Of a stretch of 64,000 nt of DNA, positions 52,864 to 64,000 are shown piece after piece. The notes below the pieces were generated by a model, which saw nothing but the letters and a program-made list of their open reading frames with translations, searched no databases and had not been told where the DNA came from. This stretch comes from SYFI01 sp046095485 (GTDB lineage: Bacteria; Actinomycetota; Thermoleophilia; Miltoncostaeales; Miltoncostaeaceae), in contig JBJTJN010000027.1 in the NCBI GenBank assembly GCA_046095485.1, forward strand, positions 1-64,000, given 5' to 3'. Numbering within the stretch: the stretch's first letter is position 1; each line of letters opens with the position of its first letter. The position numbers and the translations under genes are program-made.

Positions 52864-53784
52864 CTAGCGGGCGGCGGGCACCAAGCCGGCGCGCGAGAGG
52901 ATCTCCGGCACCGACGACTCCCAGGCAATCGCCATCACATGCACGCCGGCAACGCCCGGGATCTCGCGCAGCGCCTGGATGACCTCCACGCAGATGTCCA
53001 TGCCGGTCTCGCCCTCGTCATCGGCCTGCTGCATGCGGGCGATGAGCGCGTCGGGCACCGTGACGCCCCACACCTTGTCGCGCATGTGCTCGGCCATGCG
53101 CAGGTGCTTGAAGGGGCCCACGCCGATGAGCAGCTTGGGCAGGGCGGGAAGGTCGGCGGCCTCGAGGCGGCTCATGAAGGCCGCCACGCGCTCGGGCTCG
53201 TACACCAGCTGGGTCTGGAAGAAGTCGGCGCCCGCCTCCATCTTGGCGCGGATCTTCGAGATCTCCACGTCGGGGTCGTCGGCCGCCGGGTGGGCCGTGG
53301 CGCCGATCACCAGGTGCGGCGGCTCGCCGGCCAGCTCTTCCTCGGCCTCGTTCATGAACCGGCCGTTGCGCAGCGACGCCTGAAGGCGCAGCAGCGCCAT
53401 GGTGTCGATGTCGTTCACCACGGCGGCGTCGGGGTGGTTGCCGATGTGGATGGGGTCACCGCTCATGCAGAGGGTGTTGTGGATGCCCAGCGCGGAGGCG
53501 CCCAGGATGTCGCTGGTGAGCGCCATGCGGTTGCGGTCGCGCACGGTCATCTGCATCACCGGCTCGGCGCCGTTGTCGAGCGCGATGCGCCCCGATGCCA
53601 GCGGGCACATGCGCGACTGCGCCGTCTGGTTGTCGGTGATGTTCACCGCGTCGGTGACGGGGCCGAGCAGGCGGGCCTTCTCGGCGATCACCGAGGGATC
53701 GGCGCTCTTGGGCGGGCCCATTTCGCTGGTGACGGCGAATCGGCCCTCGGCGAGGGCGCTCTCGAGGCGGGTGGGAGCGCTCAT
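52864..53784 (-). CDS. Methylenetetrahydrofolate reductase-like protein
   Basis: A 306-aa TIM-barrel protein of the MTHFR family, which reduces 5,10-methylene-THF to 5-methyl-THF using FAD. FAVTSEMGPPKSADPS holds the early conserved Glu, and DNQTAQSRMCPLA, CMSGDP and FFQTQLVYEPERV follow the family pattern. It is close to the short actinobacterial and archaeal forms rather than E. coli MetF, so the electron donor may differ. ATG with TAGCGT (53794-53799) 9 nt upstream and no Shine-Dalgarno site. Confidence 0.88.
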   Translation of the reverse strand: MSAPTRLESALAEGRFAVTSEMGPPKSADPSVIAEKARLLGPVTDAVNITDNQTAQSRMCPLASGRIALDNGAEPVMQMTVRDRNRMALTSDILGASALGIHNTLCMSGDPIHIGNHPDAAVVNDIDTMALLRLQASLRNGRFMNEAEEELAGEPPHLVIGATAHPAADDPDVEISKIRAKMEAGADFFQTQLVYEPERVAAFMSRLEAADLPALPKLLIGVGPFKHLRMAEHMRDKVWGVTVPDALIARMQQADDEGETGMDICVEVIQALREIPGVAGVHVMAIAWESSVPEILSRAGLVPAAR

Positions 53785-53938
53785 AGGGCGGGCACGCTAT
53801 CACCGGTACGGCTCTTTTCGATCATGTGCAGGAGGTTCCGCAACGCACTCGCAAGGATTGCGTAAATTTCGGTCAGCATCCCGCGGCGACCCGCCTAACG
53901 TGCGCCGCGGCTCATCCCCAACACATGGAGGCCTCCTC

Positions 53939-54592
53939 ATGAAGGTGTATCCCTTTGCCATCGCGTCGGTGGCGGTGCTCGGCGCCGCCGGACTGCTCGT
54001 CGGTTCAGGCGTGGCTGCCAACGAGAACAGCACCACCGCCAGCCAGCAGCTGCTGATCAACCAGCGCATCTCGCAGGCTGCCGTGAAGCGCTCGAACTCA
54101 TCGCTGAACTACCTGGCGCCCATCCGCACCACCACCACCGATGCCGCCAACACCGGCGCCAACGGCGTGACCCCGCTCAGCAAGGTGGCGGGCGCCGGCC
54201 AGGGGTGGACCACCGCGCAGATCGCCAACCAGGCGGTGACGCCCGCCAAGCTGTCCAACCCGTCGTACTTCGCGAAGATTTCGCAGGCGGGTGCCGTGGA
54301 GTCCTCAACCACCGGCACCACGGTGACGGCCGCGAAGACCGGCACATCCACTTACACGGTCACCTTCCCCAGCAACGTCAGCGCGTGCGCGCCGGTAGCC
54401 ACTGTGCAGACGTTCACGCCTGGCTCGGGTTTGAACTACGGTGCCTACGCCACGATCGGCCCGGGCACGCAGAACACGCAGTGGGTCGTCACGACCTACA
54501 CCGGGCAGTCCGGCACGGGCACTGACGCCGCCGGCAACGCCGCCAGCGGCAACCAGGCTGCCGCCTCGTTCAACCTCGTGGTGCAGTGCTAG
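53939..54592 (+). CDS. Secreted protein of unknown function
   Basis: A 217-aa exported protein: signal peptide MKVYPFAIASVAVLGAAG with cleavage probably near GVAANE. The mature part is Ser/Thr/Ala/Asn-rich. A segment IANQAVTPAKLSNPS resembles short motifs found in surface and tail-fibre proteins. Two cysteines (SACAP and the final residue) may pair. GGAGG (53927-53931) gives a good start at 53939. I cannot name a family. Confidence 0.85.
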   Translation: MKVYPFAIASVAVLGAAGLLVGSGVAANENSTTASQQLLINQRISQAAVKRSNSSLNYLAPIRTTTTDAANTGANGVTPLSKVAGAGQGWTTAQIANQAVTPAKLSNPSYFAKISQAGAVESSTTGTTVTAAKTGTSTYTVTFPSNVSACAPVATVQTFTPGSGLNYGAYATIGPGTQNTQWVVTTYTGQSGTGTDAAGNAASGNQAAASFNLVVQC

Positions 54593-54612
54593 TCGCCTGA
54601 CGCGCGACTGAT

Positions 54613-54630
54613 CGCCGCCCGGGGGCGGCG
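54613..54630. terminator. Hairpin between secreted-protein gene and convergent phoU
   Basis: A 7-bp stem CGCCGCC/GGCGGCG with a 4-nt loop in a 44-nt convergent gap. No T-run. Confidence 0.4.
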
Positions 54631-54636
54631 GCCCGG

Positions 54637-55293
54637 CTAGATCGGGTCGCCGCCCTCGGCGACGAACCTCACGCGGCCGGCGATCTCGGCCGCGTTGTTG
54701 GACACCCGCTCAAGGTGGCGGGCGAGCAGCACGGCGCTGGCGAGCCACGGGGCGCTGTCCTGGTCGGCGGCGTGGTGCGATGCCGCCTGCATCACGCCCT
54801 CGAGCAGGTCCTGCACGCTGCGGGCGTCGGACCGGGCCACGATAGCCAGGCCGGTGTCCTCGCGGGCGAAGGCCTGCACGGCCTGCGAGAGGGCGCTGAT
54901 GGCGCGCGGCTCCATGCGCTTGAGCAGGGCGTCCACCTCGGGGATGGGACGCGAGGGCTCCATGGCCTCCACCCGGTGGGCGATTGCCACGGCCAGGTCG
55001 CCCACGCGCTCGAGGGCCACGGTGATGATGAGTCCGGTGTGGATGAGGCGCAGGTCGTGGGCCTTGGGCGCCTGCAGCAGCACCAGGTCGAAGGCCAGAC
55101 GTTCCAGGTCCTTGCAGCGGGTGTCCACCTCGTCGTCGCCGGCGATCACCGCGGCGGCCTCGGCGTGGTCCTGGTTTTCCCAGGCGTCCACGGCGCGCTC
55201 CACCTGCCCGACGATCACGCTCGCCACCTCGATCAGCCCGTTGCGCAGCGAGTCAATGCCGCCGCCGATGCCGCTTGCCGACTCCGTTGCCAT
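54637..55293 (-). CDS. phoU: PhoU-family phosphate regulator
   Basis: A 218-aa all-helical protein of two PhoU repeats, each with the metal-binding ExxxD-type motif: LERVGDLAVAIA in the first and LERVSNNAAEIA in the second. PhoU links the Pst transporter to the PhoR kinase and limits phosphate uptake. No pst genes are nearby. TAGACT lies 6 nt before the ATG. Confidence 0.92.
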   Translation of the reverse strand: MATESASGIGGGIDSLRNGLIEVASVIVGQVERAVDAWENQDHAEAAAVIAGDDEVDTRCKDLERLAFDLVLLQAPKAHDLRLIHTGLIITVALERVGDLAVAIAHRVEAMEPSRPIPEVDALLKRMEPRAISALSQAVQAFAREDTGLAIVARSDARSVQDLLEGVMQAASHHAADQDSAPWLASAVLLARHLERVSNNAAEIAGRVRFVAEGGDPI

Positions 55294-55398
55294 GTACTCA
55301 GTCTATGACATGGGTTGCGCGGTCCCTGCCTGTCACGGCATGGGTAACATCGCCGAGACACGCAGTCTTCCCATCATTTTCCCGAGGAGCACCGCCAG

Positions 55399-56055
55399 AT
55401 GCATGCAGTTCGCTACGGGGCGATCGTCGATCGCGTCGTCCCCCGCGGCCAGAGCCGGGCAAGCACGCTCGTCCGCGACATCCTGCTGGTACTCGCCGGC
55501 ACCGCCGTGGTGTCGCTGCTGGCGCAGGTATCCATTCCCTGGTACCCGGTGCCGTTCACCGGGCAGACCCTCGCCGTGCTGCTGGTGGGCGGCATGCTGG
55601 GCGCGTGGCGTGGCGCGCTGTCGCTGGCCCTGTACTTCGCCATCGGCGCGCTCGGTGCCCCGATCTTCAGCGACCAGTCGGGTGGCTGGGACATCATCAT
55701 GGGCGCGACCGGCGGCTACATCATCGGGTTCATACTGGCCGCCGCCGTGGTGGGGTGGCTGTGCGAGCGCGGTGCCGACCGCAGGGTGGTGCCGATGATC
55801 GGCGTGCTGCTGCTGGGCAACGTGCTCATCTACGCCATCGGCGTGCCGTGGCTGGCCAACTGGTCGCCCGCCGGTGACGGCGTGGCTCTCGGCTGGCCCC
55901 AGGCCTACGAGCTGGGCGTGCAGCCGTTCATCCTGGGCGACCTGCTGAAGCTGGCCATCGTCGCGGCGATCCTGCCCGCGGGCTGGGCCCTGCTGCAGCG
56001 CACGGGCTTCGGCAAGAACCGCGAGGACGACGGCCCGCCCGCCGGAATCGTCTAG
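55399..56055 (+). CDS. bioY: Biotin ECF transporter S component BioY
   Basis: BioY, 218 aa, has about six hydrophobic helices with the family signature VPFTGQTLAVLLVGG and GGYIIGFILAA. It binds biotin and works with EcfT/EcfA; the only T component here is at 11104, far away. ATG with GAGGAG upstream. A poorly supported TAACAT (55345-55350) may be the -10 box. It ends at a strong terminator. Confidence 0.95.
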   Translation: MHAVRYGAIVDRVVPRGQSRASTLVRDILLVLAGTAVVSLLAQVSIPWYPVPFTGQTLAVLLVGGMLGAWRGALSLALYFAIGALGAPIFSDQSGGWDIIMGATGGYIIGFILAAAVVGWLCERGADRRVVPMIGVLLLGNVLIYAIGVPWLANWSPAGDGVALGWPQAYELGVQPFILGDLLKLAIVAAILPAGWALLQRTGFGKNREDDGPPAGIV

Positions 56056-56092
56056 GCGTCAAACCGCCCCCGCAAGGGGCACGCGTTACCGG

Positions 56093-56117
56093 AAAGGGCC
56101 CGCTGAGCGGGCCCTTT
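56093..56117 (+). terminator. Rho-independent terminator after bioY
   Basis: An 11-bp perfect stem (AAAGGGCCCGC, loop TGA, complement) with TTT in the descending arm, 38 nt after the bioY stop. Confidence 0.75.
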
Positions 56118-56247
56118 CGCGTTGGCGCGCCGCCAACCCCGTTTTCAGGAACTTAACCGGCCCGCGCGCATCTTGACACCCTCGTTTATGTGCCTGACAC
56201 CGGGGTTCGGGGACACTTCGTGCCTTACTACGTTATAACGCAGATGA

Positions 56248-56268
56248 CTTGATATGGGGTGACTCATG
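56248..56268 (+). promoter_or_regulatory. HAIR-like operator and promoter of the dnaK operon
   Basis: CTTGATA-N7-ACTCATG has the spacing of the HspR inverted repeat (CTTGAGT-N7-ACTCAAG) with three mismatches in 14. TTGATA inside it and TTGGAT 17 nt later (56272-56277) make a plausible promoter, so HspR would block polymerase directly. A TTGACA at 56173 has no matching -10. A 7-bp leader hairpin (56296-56315) precedes the dnaK ribosome site. Confidence 0.65.
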
Positions 56269-56350
56269 TTGTTGGATACCCCTCGTGATCAGACCGGCCC
56301 GGAACGAACCGGGCCATTTCCACGTAACGCATCAGGAGGCAATTACTTTC

Positions 56351-58246
<1,896 letters not shown>

Positions 58247-58256
58247 GGGAATCCCG

Positions 58257-58823
58257 TTGACCGACCCTACGAACACCGACGTCGCTCCGGAGGAGCCCGT
58301 GGTGCCCGCCGATGAGGCGGGTGCCCCGGGCCCCGAGGGCGTGGACCAGACCAACGACGACCTGGCGCGGGTGGGCGCCGAGCGGGACGACTACCTCGAC
58401 CAGCTTCAGCGCACCCGTGCCGACTTCGACAACTACCGCAAGCGCGTCGAGCGCGAGCGCCCCATGCTGGCGGAAGCCGGCGTGCGGGACCTCGTGGGCG
58501 AACTGCTGCCCGTGCTCGACAACCTCGAGCGGGCGCTCGAGGCCCTGGTGGCCGCGGGCGACGATGGTGCCCAGGGCATCGTCGCGGGCGTGGACATGGT
58601 GCGCCAGCAGCTGGGCGCGCTGCTCGTGGGCCGCGGGGTGCAGGAGATCCCCGCCCACGGCGAGGCATTCGATCCCAACGTGCACGAGGCCGTGCAGAGC
58701 GTGCCCTCGCCCGACCACCCCGAGGGGACGGTCGTGGCGGTGGTGGAGCGCGGCTACCGGATGTCCGACGCGGTCATCCGGCCGGCGCGCGTGGTGGTTT
58801 CCCAGGGAGGGGGCCCCCGCTGA
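58257..58823 (+). CDS. grpE: Nucleotide exchange factor GrpE
   Basis: GrpE, 188 aa from TTG 58257. An acidic N-terminal tail (PEEPVVPADEAG) leads into a coiled coil with DDYLDQLQRTRADFDNYRKR and the C-terminal beta domain VHEAVQSVPSPDHPEGTVVAVVERGY. It releases ADP from DnaK. The stop overlaps the CTG start of dnaJ. Confidence 0.97.
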   Translation: MTDPTNTDVAPEEPVVPADEAGAPGPEGVDQTNDDLARVGAERDDYLDQLQRTRADFDNYRKRVERERPMLAEAGVRDLVGELLPVLDNLERALEALVAAGDDGAQGIVAGVDMVRQQLGALLVGRGVQEIPAHGEAFDPNVHEAVQSVPSPDHPEGTVVAVVERGYRMSDAVIRPARVVVSQGGGPR

Positions 58824-59926
58824 ACGACACGGACCTCTATGCGGTGCTCGGCGTGCCCGAGGACGCGGACGACGAGGCCATCAAGAAGGCCTACCGTGCC
58901 CTTGCGCGCAAGTACCACCCCGACGCCAACCCGGATGACGCATCCGCGGAGGAGCGCTTCAAGGAGGTCTCGCACGCGCACGATGTGCTGTCCGACGCCG
59001 AGAAGCGCCGCGAGTACGACGCCGAGCGCCAGTTCGCCCGCATGGGTGGGGGCTACGGCGGTTATCGCGGCGGCGACGGCGACGGCGGCGGCGCGGGTGG
59101 CTTCGGCGACATCTTCGGGTCGATGTTCGGCGGTGGTGGCGGCGGTGGACGCCGCGGCGGCCGCGGCCAGTCGGGCGGCGCCCGGCGCGGCCAGGACCTC
59201 GAGGTGGAGGTGACGCTGTCGTTCGACCAGGCGATGGCCGGCGCGGAGGTGCCGGTGACCCTCGAGAAGACCGAGGCCTGCGCCACGTGCTCGGGGTCCG
59301 GTGCCAAGCCGGGCACGAGCCCGCGCCTGTGCACGGCCTGTGACGGCCGCGGCCAGGTGGGGCGCGACATCGGCGGCTTCTCGATACCCGAGCCCTGCCC
59401 GGAGTGCGGCGGAGCCGGGACGATCATCGAGGACCCGTGCTCCGACTGCCACGGCTCGGGCGTGCGGTCGGCTGAGCGGCGCATTCGCGTGCGCATCCCG
59501 GCCGGCGCGAAGGACGGCACCCGCATCAAGCTCAAGGGCAGGGGCGGCGCCGGCATGCGCGGCGGCCCGGCGGGCGACCTGCACGTGATCACGCGCGTCA
59601 TGCCGAGTCCGGTGTACACCCGCAAGGGCGACGACCTGGTGATCGAGGTGCCCGTCACCTTCAGCGAGGCCGCGCTCGGCGCGAAGATCGAGGTGCCCAC
59701 GCTCGACGGCCGGGTGAAGATCACCGTGCCGCCGGGCAGCCAGGACGGCCGCACCCTGCGCGTGCCGGGCAAGGGCGCCCCCAAGCTCAACGGATCGGGC
59801 AACGGGTCGCTGCTGGCCAAGCTCAGGCTCACCGTGCCGTCATCGCTCAGCGACGAGCAGAAGGAGGCCCTCGAGGCCTTCGCGGCGCTGGGTGGCGCCG
59901 ACCCGAGGGAGAAGCTCTTCCGATGA
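58820..59926 (+). CDS. dnaJ: Chaperone protein DnaJ, apparent CTG start
   Basis: DnaJ, 368 aa if begun at CTG 58820. The J domain starts NDTDLYAVLGVPEDADDEAI and has the HPD motif in KYHPDA; the next normal start (GTG 58844) would cut off DLYA. No in-frame ATG, GTG or TTG lies in the 30 nt upstream, and GGGAGG (58805-58810) is 9 nt before the CTG. The Gly-rich linker, four CxxCxGxG-type zinc repeats and the C-terminal substrate domain follow. It overlaps grpE (CTGA) and hspR (ATGA). Confidence 0.95.
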   Translation: MNDTDLYAVLGVPEDADDEAIKKAYRALARKYHPDANPDDASAEERFKEVSHAHDVLSDAEKRREYDAERQFARMGGGYGGYRGGDGDGGGAGGFGDIFGSMFGGGGGGGRRGGRGQSGGARRGQDLEVEVTLSFDQAMAGAEVPVTLEKTEACATCSGSGAKPGTSPRLCTACDGRGQVGRDIGGFSIPEPCPECGGAGTIIEDPCSDCHGSGVRSAERRIRVRIPAGAKDGTRIKLKGRGGAGMRGGPAGDLHVITRVMPSPVYTRKGDDLVIEVPVTFSEAALGAKIEVPTLDGRVKITVPPGSQDGRTLRVPGKGAPKLNGSGNGSLLAKLRLTVPSSLSDEQKEALEAFAALGGADPREKLFR

Positions 59927-60395
59927 GCCCCGAGCGCGACGAGACGCGGCCGGTGTTCATGATCGGCGTTGCCGCCGAGATGGCCGGCATGCACCCGCAG
60001 ACCCTGCGCATGTACGAGCGCCGGGGCCTGGTGCAGCCCGGCCGCACCAAGGGCCGCACCCGCCTGTATTCCGAGGCCGACCTCGCCCGCCTGCGCCGCA
60101 TCCAGGCGCTGGGCGAGACCGGCCTCAACCTGGCCGGCATCGAGCGCGTGCTCGACCTCGAGCAGCAGCTCGACCAGGCCATGCGCCGCGTGCGCGACCT
60201 CGAGCGCGAGATGCAGGCCCGCATGGCCGAGCACGAGCGCGCCATCGACGCCTCGCGGCGATCGATGTCCACCGAGATCGTCCACCTGCGCCGCGCGTCG
60301 GGTCCGCCCGCCGTGCCCATCAAGCAAGTCATTCCCGCGGGGCTCCGACCGGTGCCCCGCGCAACGGATTCACGAGACCCGAGGAGGTCCAAGTA

Positions 60396-60396
<1 letters not shown>
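59923..60396 (+). CDS. hspR: MerR-family heat-shock repressor HspR
   Basis: HspR, 157 aa. The MerR helix-turn-helix is at residues 12-50 (IGVAAEMAGMHPQTLRMYERRGLV) followed by a coiled coil rich in Glu/Arg. HspR binds HAIR sequences, often with DnaK as co-repressor, closing a feedback loop on this operon. The C-terminus is longer and Pro/Arg-rich compared with the Streptomyces protein (inference from memory of family length). Confidence 0.95.
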
Positions 60397-62987
<2,591 letters not shown>

Positions 62988-63032
62988 CCCGGGCCGGGGG
63001 GTGACAGTCACCGGCCCGATGCGCGCATGTGG

Positions 63033-63061
63033 GGGGCGGTCCCGGTCACCGGGGCCGCCCC
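63033..63061. terminator. Terminator after clpB
   Basis: A 13-bp stem with one G-T pair (63033-63045 with 63049-63061) and loop TCA. A second stem GGGCCGG/CCGGCCC (62991-62997 with 63011-63017) precedes it. It separates clpB from the convergent gene. Confidence 0.65.
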
Positions 63062-63069
63062 TCCGTGGT

Positions 63070-63519
63070 TCAGGCGGCGGGTGCCCCCGCGCCGAGCCAG
63101 CGTGCGAGGCCGGCCACGGCCTCGTTTCCCATGTGGTTGAACGTGCCCTTGAGGAACGGCTCGGCCAGCTTGAGCGCGCCCTTCATGCCGAGGGCCGCCG
63201 TGTAGGTGATCTCGCAGCCGCCGCCCGGGGCATCGCGGAAGGTGATCTCGTCGCGGGCGAAGGCCTTCTCGCCCGTGCCCTCGATGACCATGCGCGTGCA
63301 GGGGTCCCACTCGGTGATCTCGTAGTTCATCGGGGTGCGCTTGCCGCGGAACTCGGCGACGATGGGGAACACCGTGCCGAGGCCCGGCTCGCCGGGGGTC
63401 TCCTGGCGCGACTCCACGAGGCCGGGGTCCCACTCCGAGGCCCGCCCGAACTGGGCCACCTGCGCGAAGGCCGCGTCGCGGGCCATGGGGACGGTGATGG
63501 TGCGGGATACGTGGATCAT
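63070..63519 (-). CDS. SRPBCC-family protein (polyketide cyclase/START-like)
   Basis: A 149-aa single-domain protein with the SRPBCC pattern: N-terminal strand HVSRTITVPMARDAAFAQVAQF, internal WDPG and EWDPCTRMVIEG, and a C-terminal long helix. Such proteins form a hydrophobic pocket for lipids or other ligands. No function can be given. ATG 63519 with GAGGAA just upstream; it overlaps the stop of the upstream membrane protein by 4 nt. Confidence 0.85.
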   Translation of the reverse strand: MIHVSRTITVPMARDAAFAQVAQFGRASEWDPGLVESRQETPGEPGLGTVFPIVAEFRGKRTPMNYEITEWDPCTRMVIEGTGEKAFARDEITFRDAPGGGCEITYTAALGMKGALKLAEPFLKGTFNHMGNEAVAGLARWLGAGAPAA

Positions 63520-63965
63520 GGGTTCCTCGGGCGCACGGCGCCGATCGATGCCACCAGCGCCACGATGGCGGCGGCCTGGGCGATGAAGAGCCCGATGTCG
63601 CGGGCCAGGAATTCCGCGGGGCCCGGTGGTCGCACCAGGCGCCACGCCACCAGGGCCGTGGCGGCGATGGTGAGCACGAGGCAGGTCCACGCGAGCGCCC
63701 TCACGATGTCGGCGTCGATGGGGAGGAACCCGCGAAGGTCGAGCCACATGAGTGCCGACGAGATGAGGGCGATCACCGCCATGGCGAACGCAATGCGCGC
63801 CAGCATCGTGGCGTCCCAGCCCGACGTGGCCTCGGGCGTGAACGGCGGGGAGACATCGGCCGTGTACCACGGCAGGAACACGCTGATGGCGAGGATGAGC
63901 GACGCGATGGCGACGATGGCGGGAACCGTCCCGCGGGTTGCGCGCGCCTGGGCTCCGGTTGCCAT
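63516..63965 (-). CDS. Four-helix membrane protein of unknown function
   Basis: A 149-aa protein with four hydrophobic helices, starting at about residues 14-32 (VPAIVAIASLILAISVFLP), and an extracytoplasmic loop YTADVSPPFTPEATSG. No family recognised. It is co-transcribed with the SRPBCC gene (ATGA overlap). TAGGAT lies 6 nt before the ATG. Confidence 0.75.
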   Translation of the reverse strand: MATGAQARATRGTVPAIVAIASLILAISVFLPWYTADVSPPFTPEATSGWDATMLARIAFAMAVIALISSALMWLDLRGFLPIDADIVRALAWTCLVLTIAATALVAWRLVRPPGPAEFLARDIGLFIAQAAAIVALVASIGAVRPRNP

Positions 63966-64000
63966 GGGGTCATCCTATCCGCACGCTGGTACGCTCAGCG

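Noticed and set aside
55290..55313. CCATGT-N12-ACATGG inverted repeat between phoU and bioY as a biotin operator
   Set aside because: It overlaps the phoU start codon, is short and does not match BirA or BioQ sites I know; too weak to annotate.
56173..56178. TTGACA as the dnaK -35 box
   Set aside because: No acceptable -10 box lies 16-18 nt downstream.

Overview
The window is GC-rich chromosomal DNA from an actinobacterium, most likely one of the deep-branching soil and water lineages such as Thermoleophilia (Solirubrobacterales or Gaiellales type). The actinobacterial placement rests on three things: a dnaK-grpE-dnaJ-hspR-clpB operon preceded by an HspR-type inverted repeat, an inositol-phosphate synthase / phosphatidylinositol synthase / PimA-like glycosyltransferase operon, and frequent starts without a Shine-Dalgarno site that sit 7-10 nt behind a TANNNT box. 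The class-level placement is inference.

Layout. Positions 1-8575 carry rpoB and rpoC. From 8604 to 12009 lie a membrane protein, a MepA-like murein endopeptidase, an anchored protein of unknown function and an ECF transporter T component. rpsL-rpsG-fusA follow (12076-15117), behind a promoter inside the ecfT gene. A large FAD/Fe-S oxidoreductase on the minus strand (15180-17861) separates fusA from tuf, which has its own promoter. From 19357 to 34745 the S10, spc and alpha ribosomal clusters run almost without gaps (rpsJ to rplO, secY, adk, map, rpmJ, rpsM, rpsK, rpsD, rpoA, rplQ). infA is absent from its usual place between map and rpmJ. A secreted protein and truA close this run.

The second half is more mixed. 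It holds a TacA/TacT-type toxin-antitoxin pair (36342-37138), a long inverted repeat (37226-37335), surE, a HAD phosphatase, ligA, a DacB-type carboxypeptidase, a small HTH-like protein, tRNA-Pro(CGG), a CoA-binding protein, a NifU-domain protein, a nitrilase-family amidohydrolase and an RNA uracil-C5 methyltransferase. After these come a zinc-metallopeptidase lipoprotein, a UDG-fold protein lacking catalytic motifs, the inositol-lipid operon (50417-51019, 49300-50394, 47469-49286), a fumarylacetoacetase-family enzyme, a methylenetetrahydrofolate reductase, a secreted protein, PhoU and BioY. The heat-shock operon (56351-62987) and two small minus-strand genes end the window.

Most of the window is core information processing. 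The points most worth following are the non-canonical starts needed to complete adk (ATA) and dnaJ (CTG), the recurrent leaderless-type gene starts, the fusion of a PimA-like glycosyltransferase to a degenerate PHP domain in the inositol-lipid operon, the UDG-like protein without its active site, the in-frame insertion in truA and the long inverted repeat before surE. I found no CRISPR array, insertion sequence, prophage or rRNA gene.
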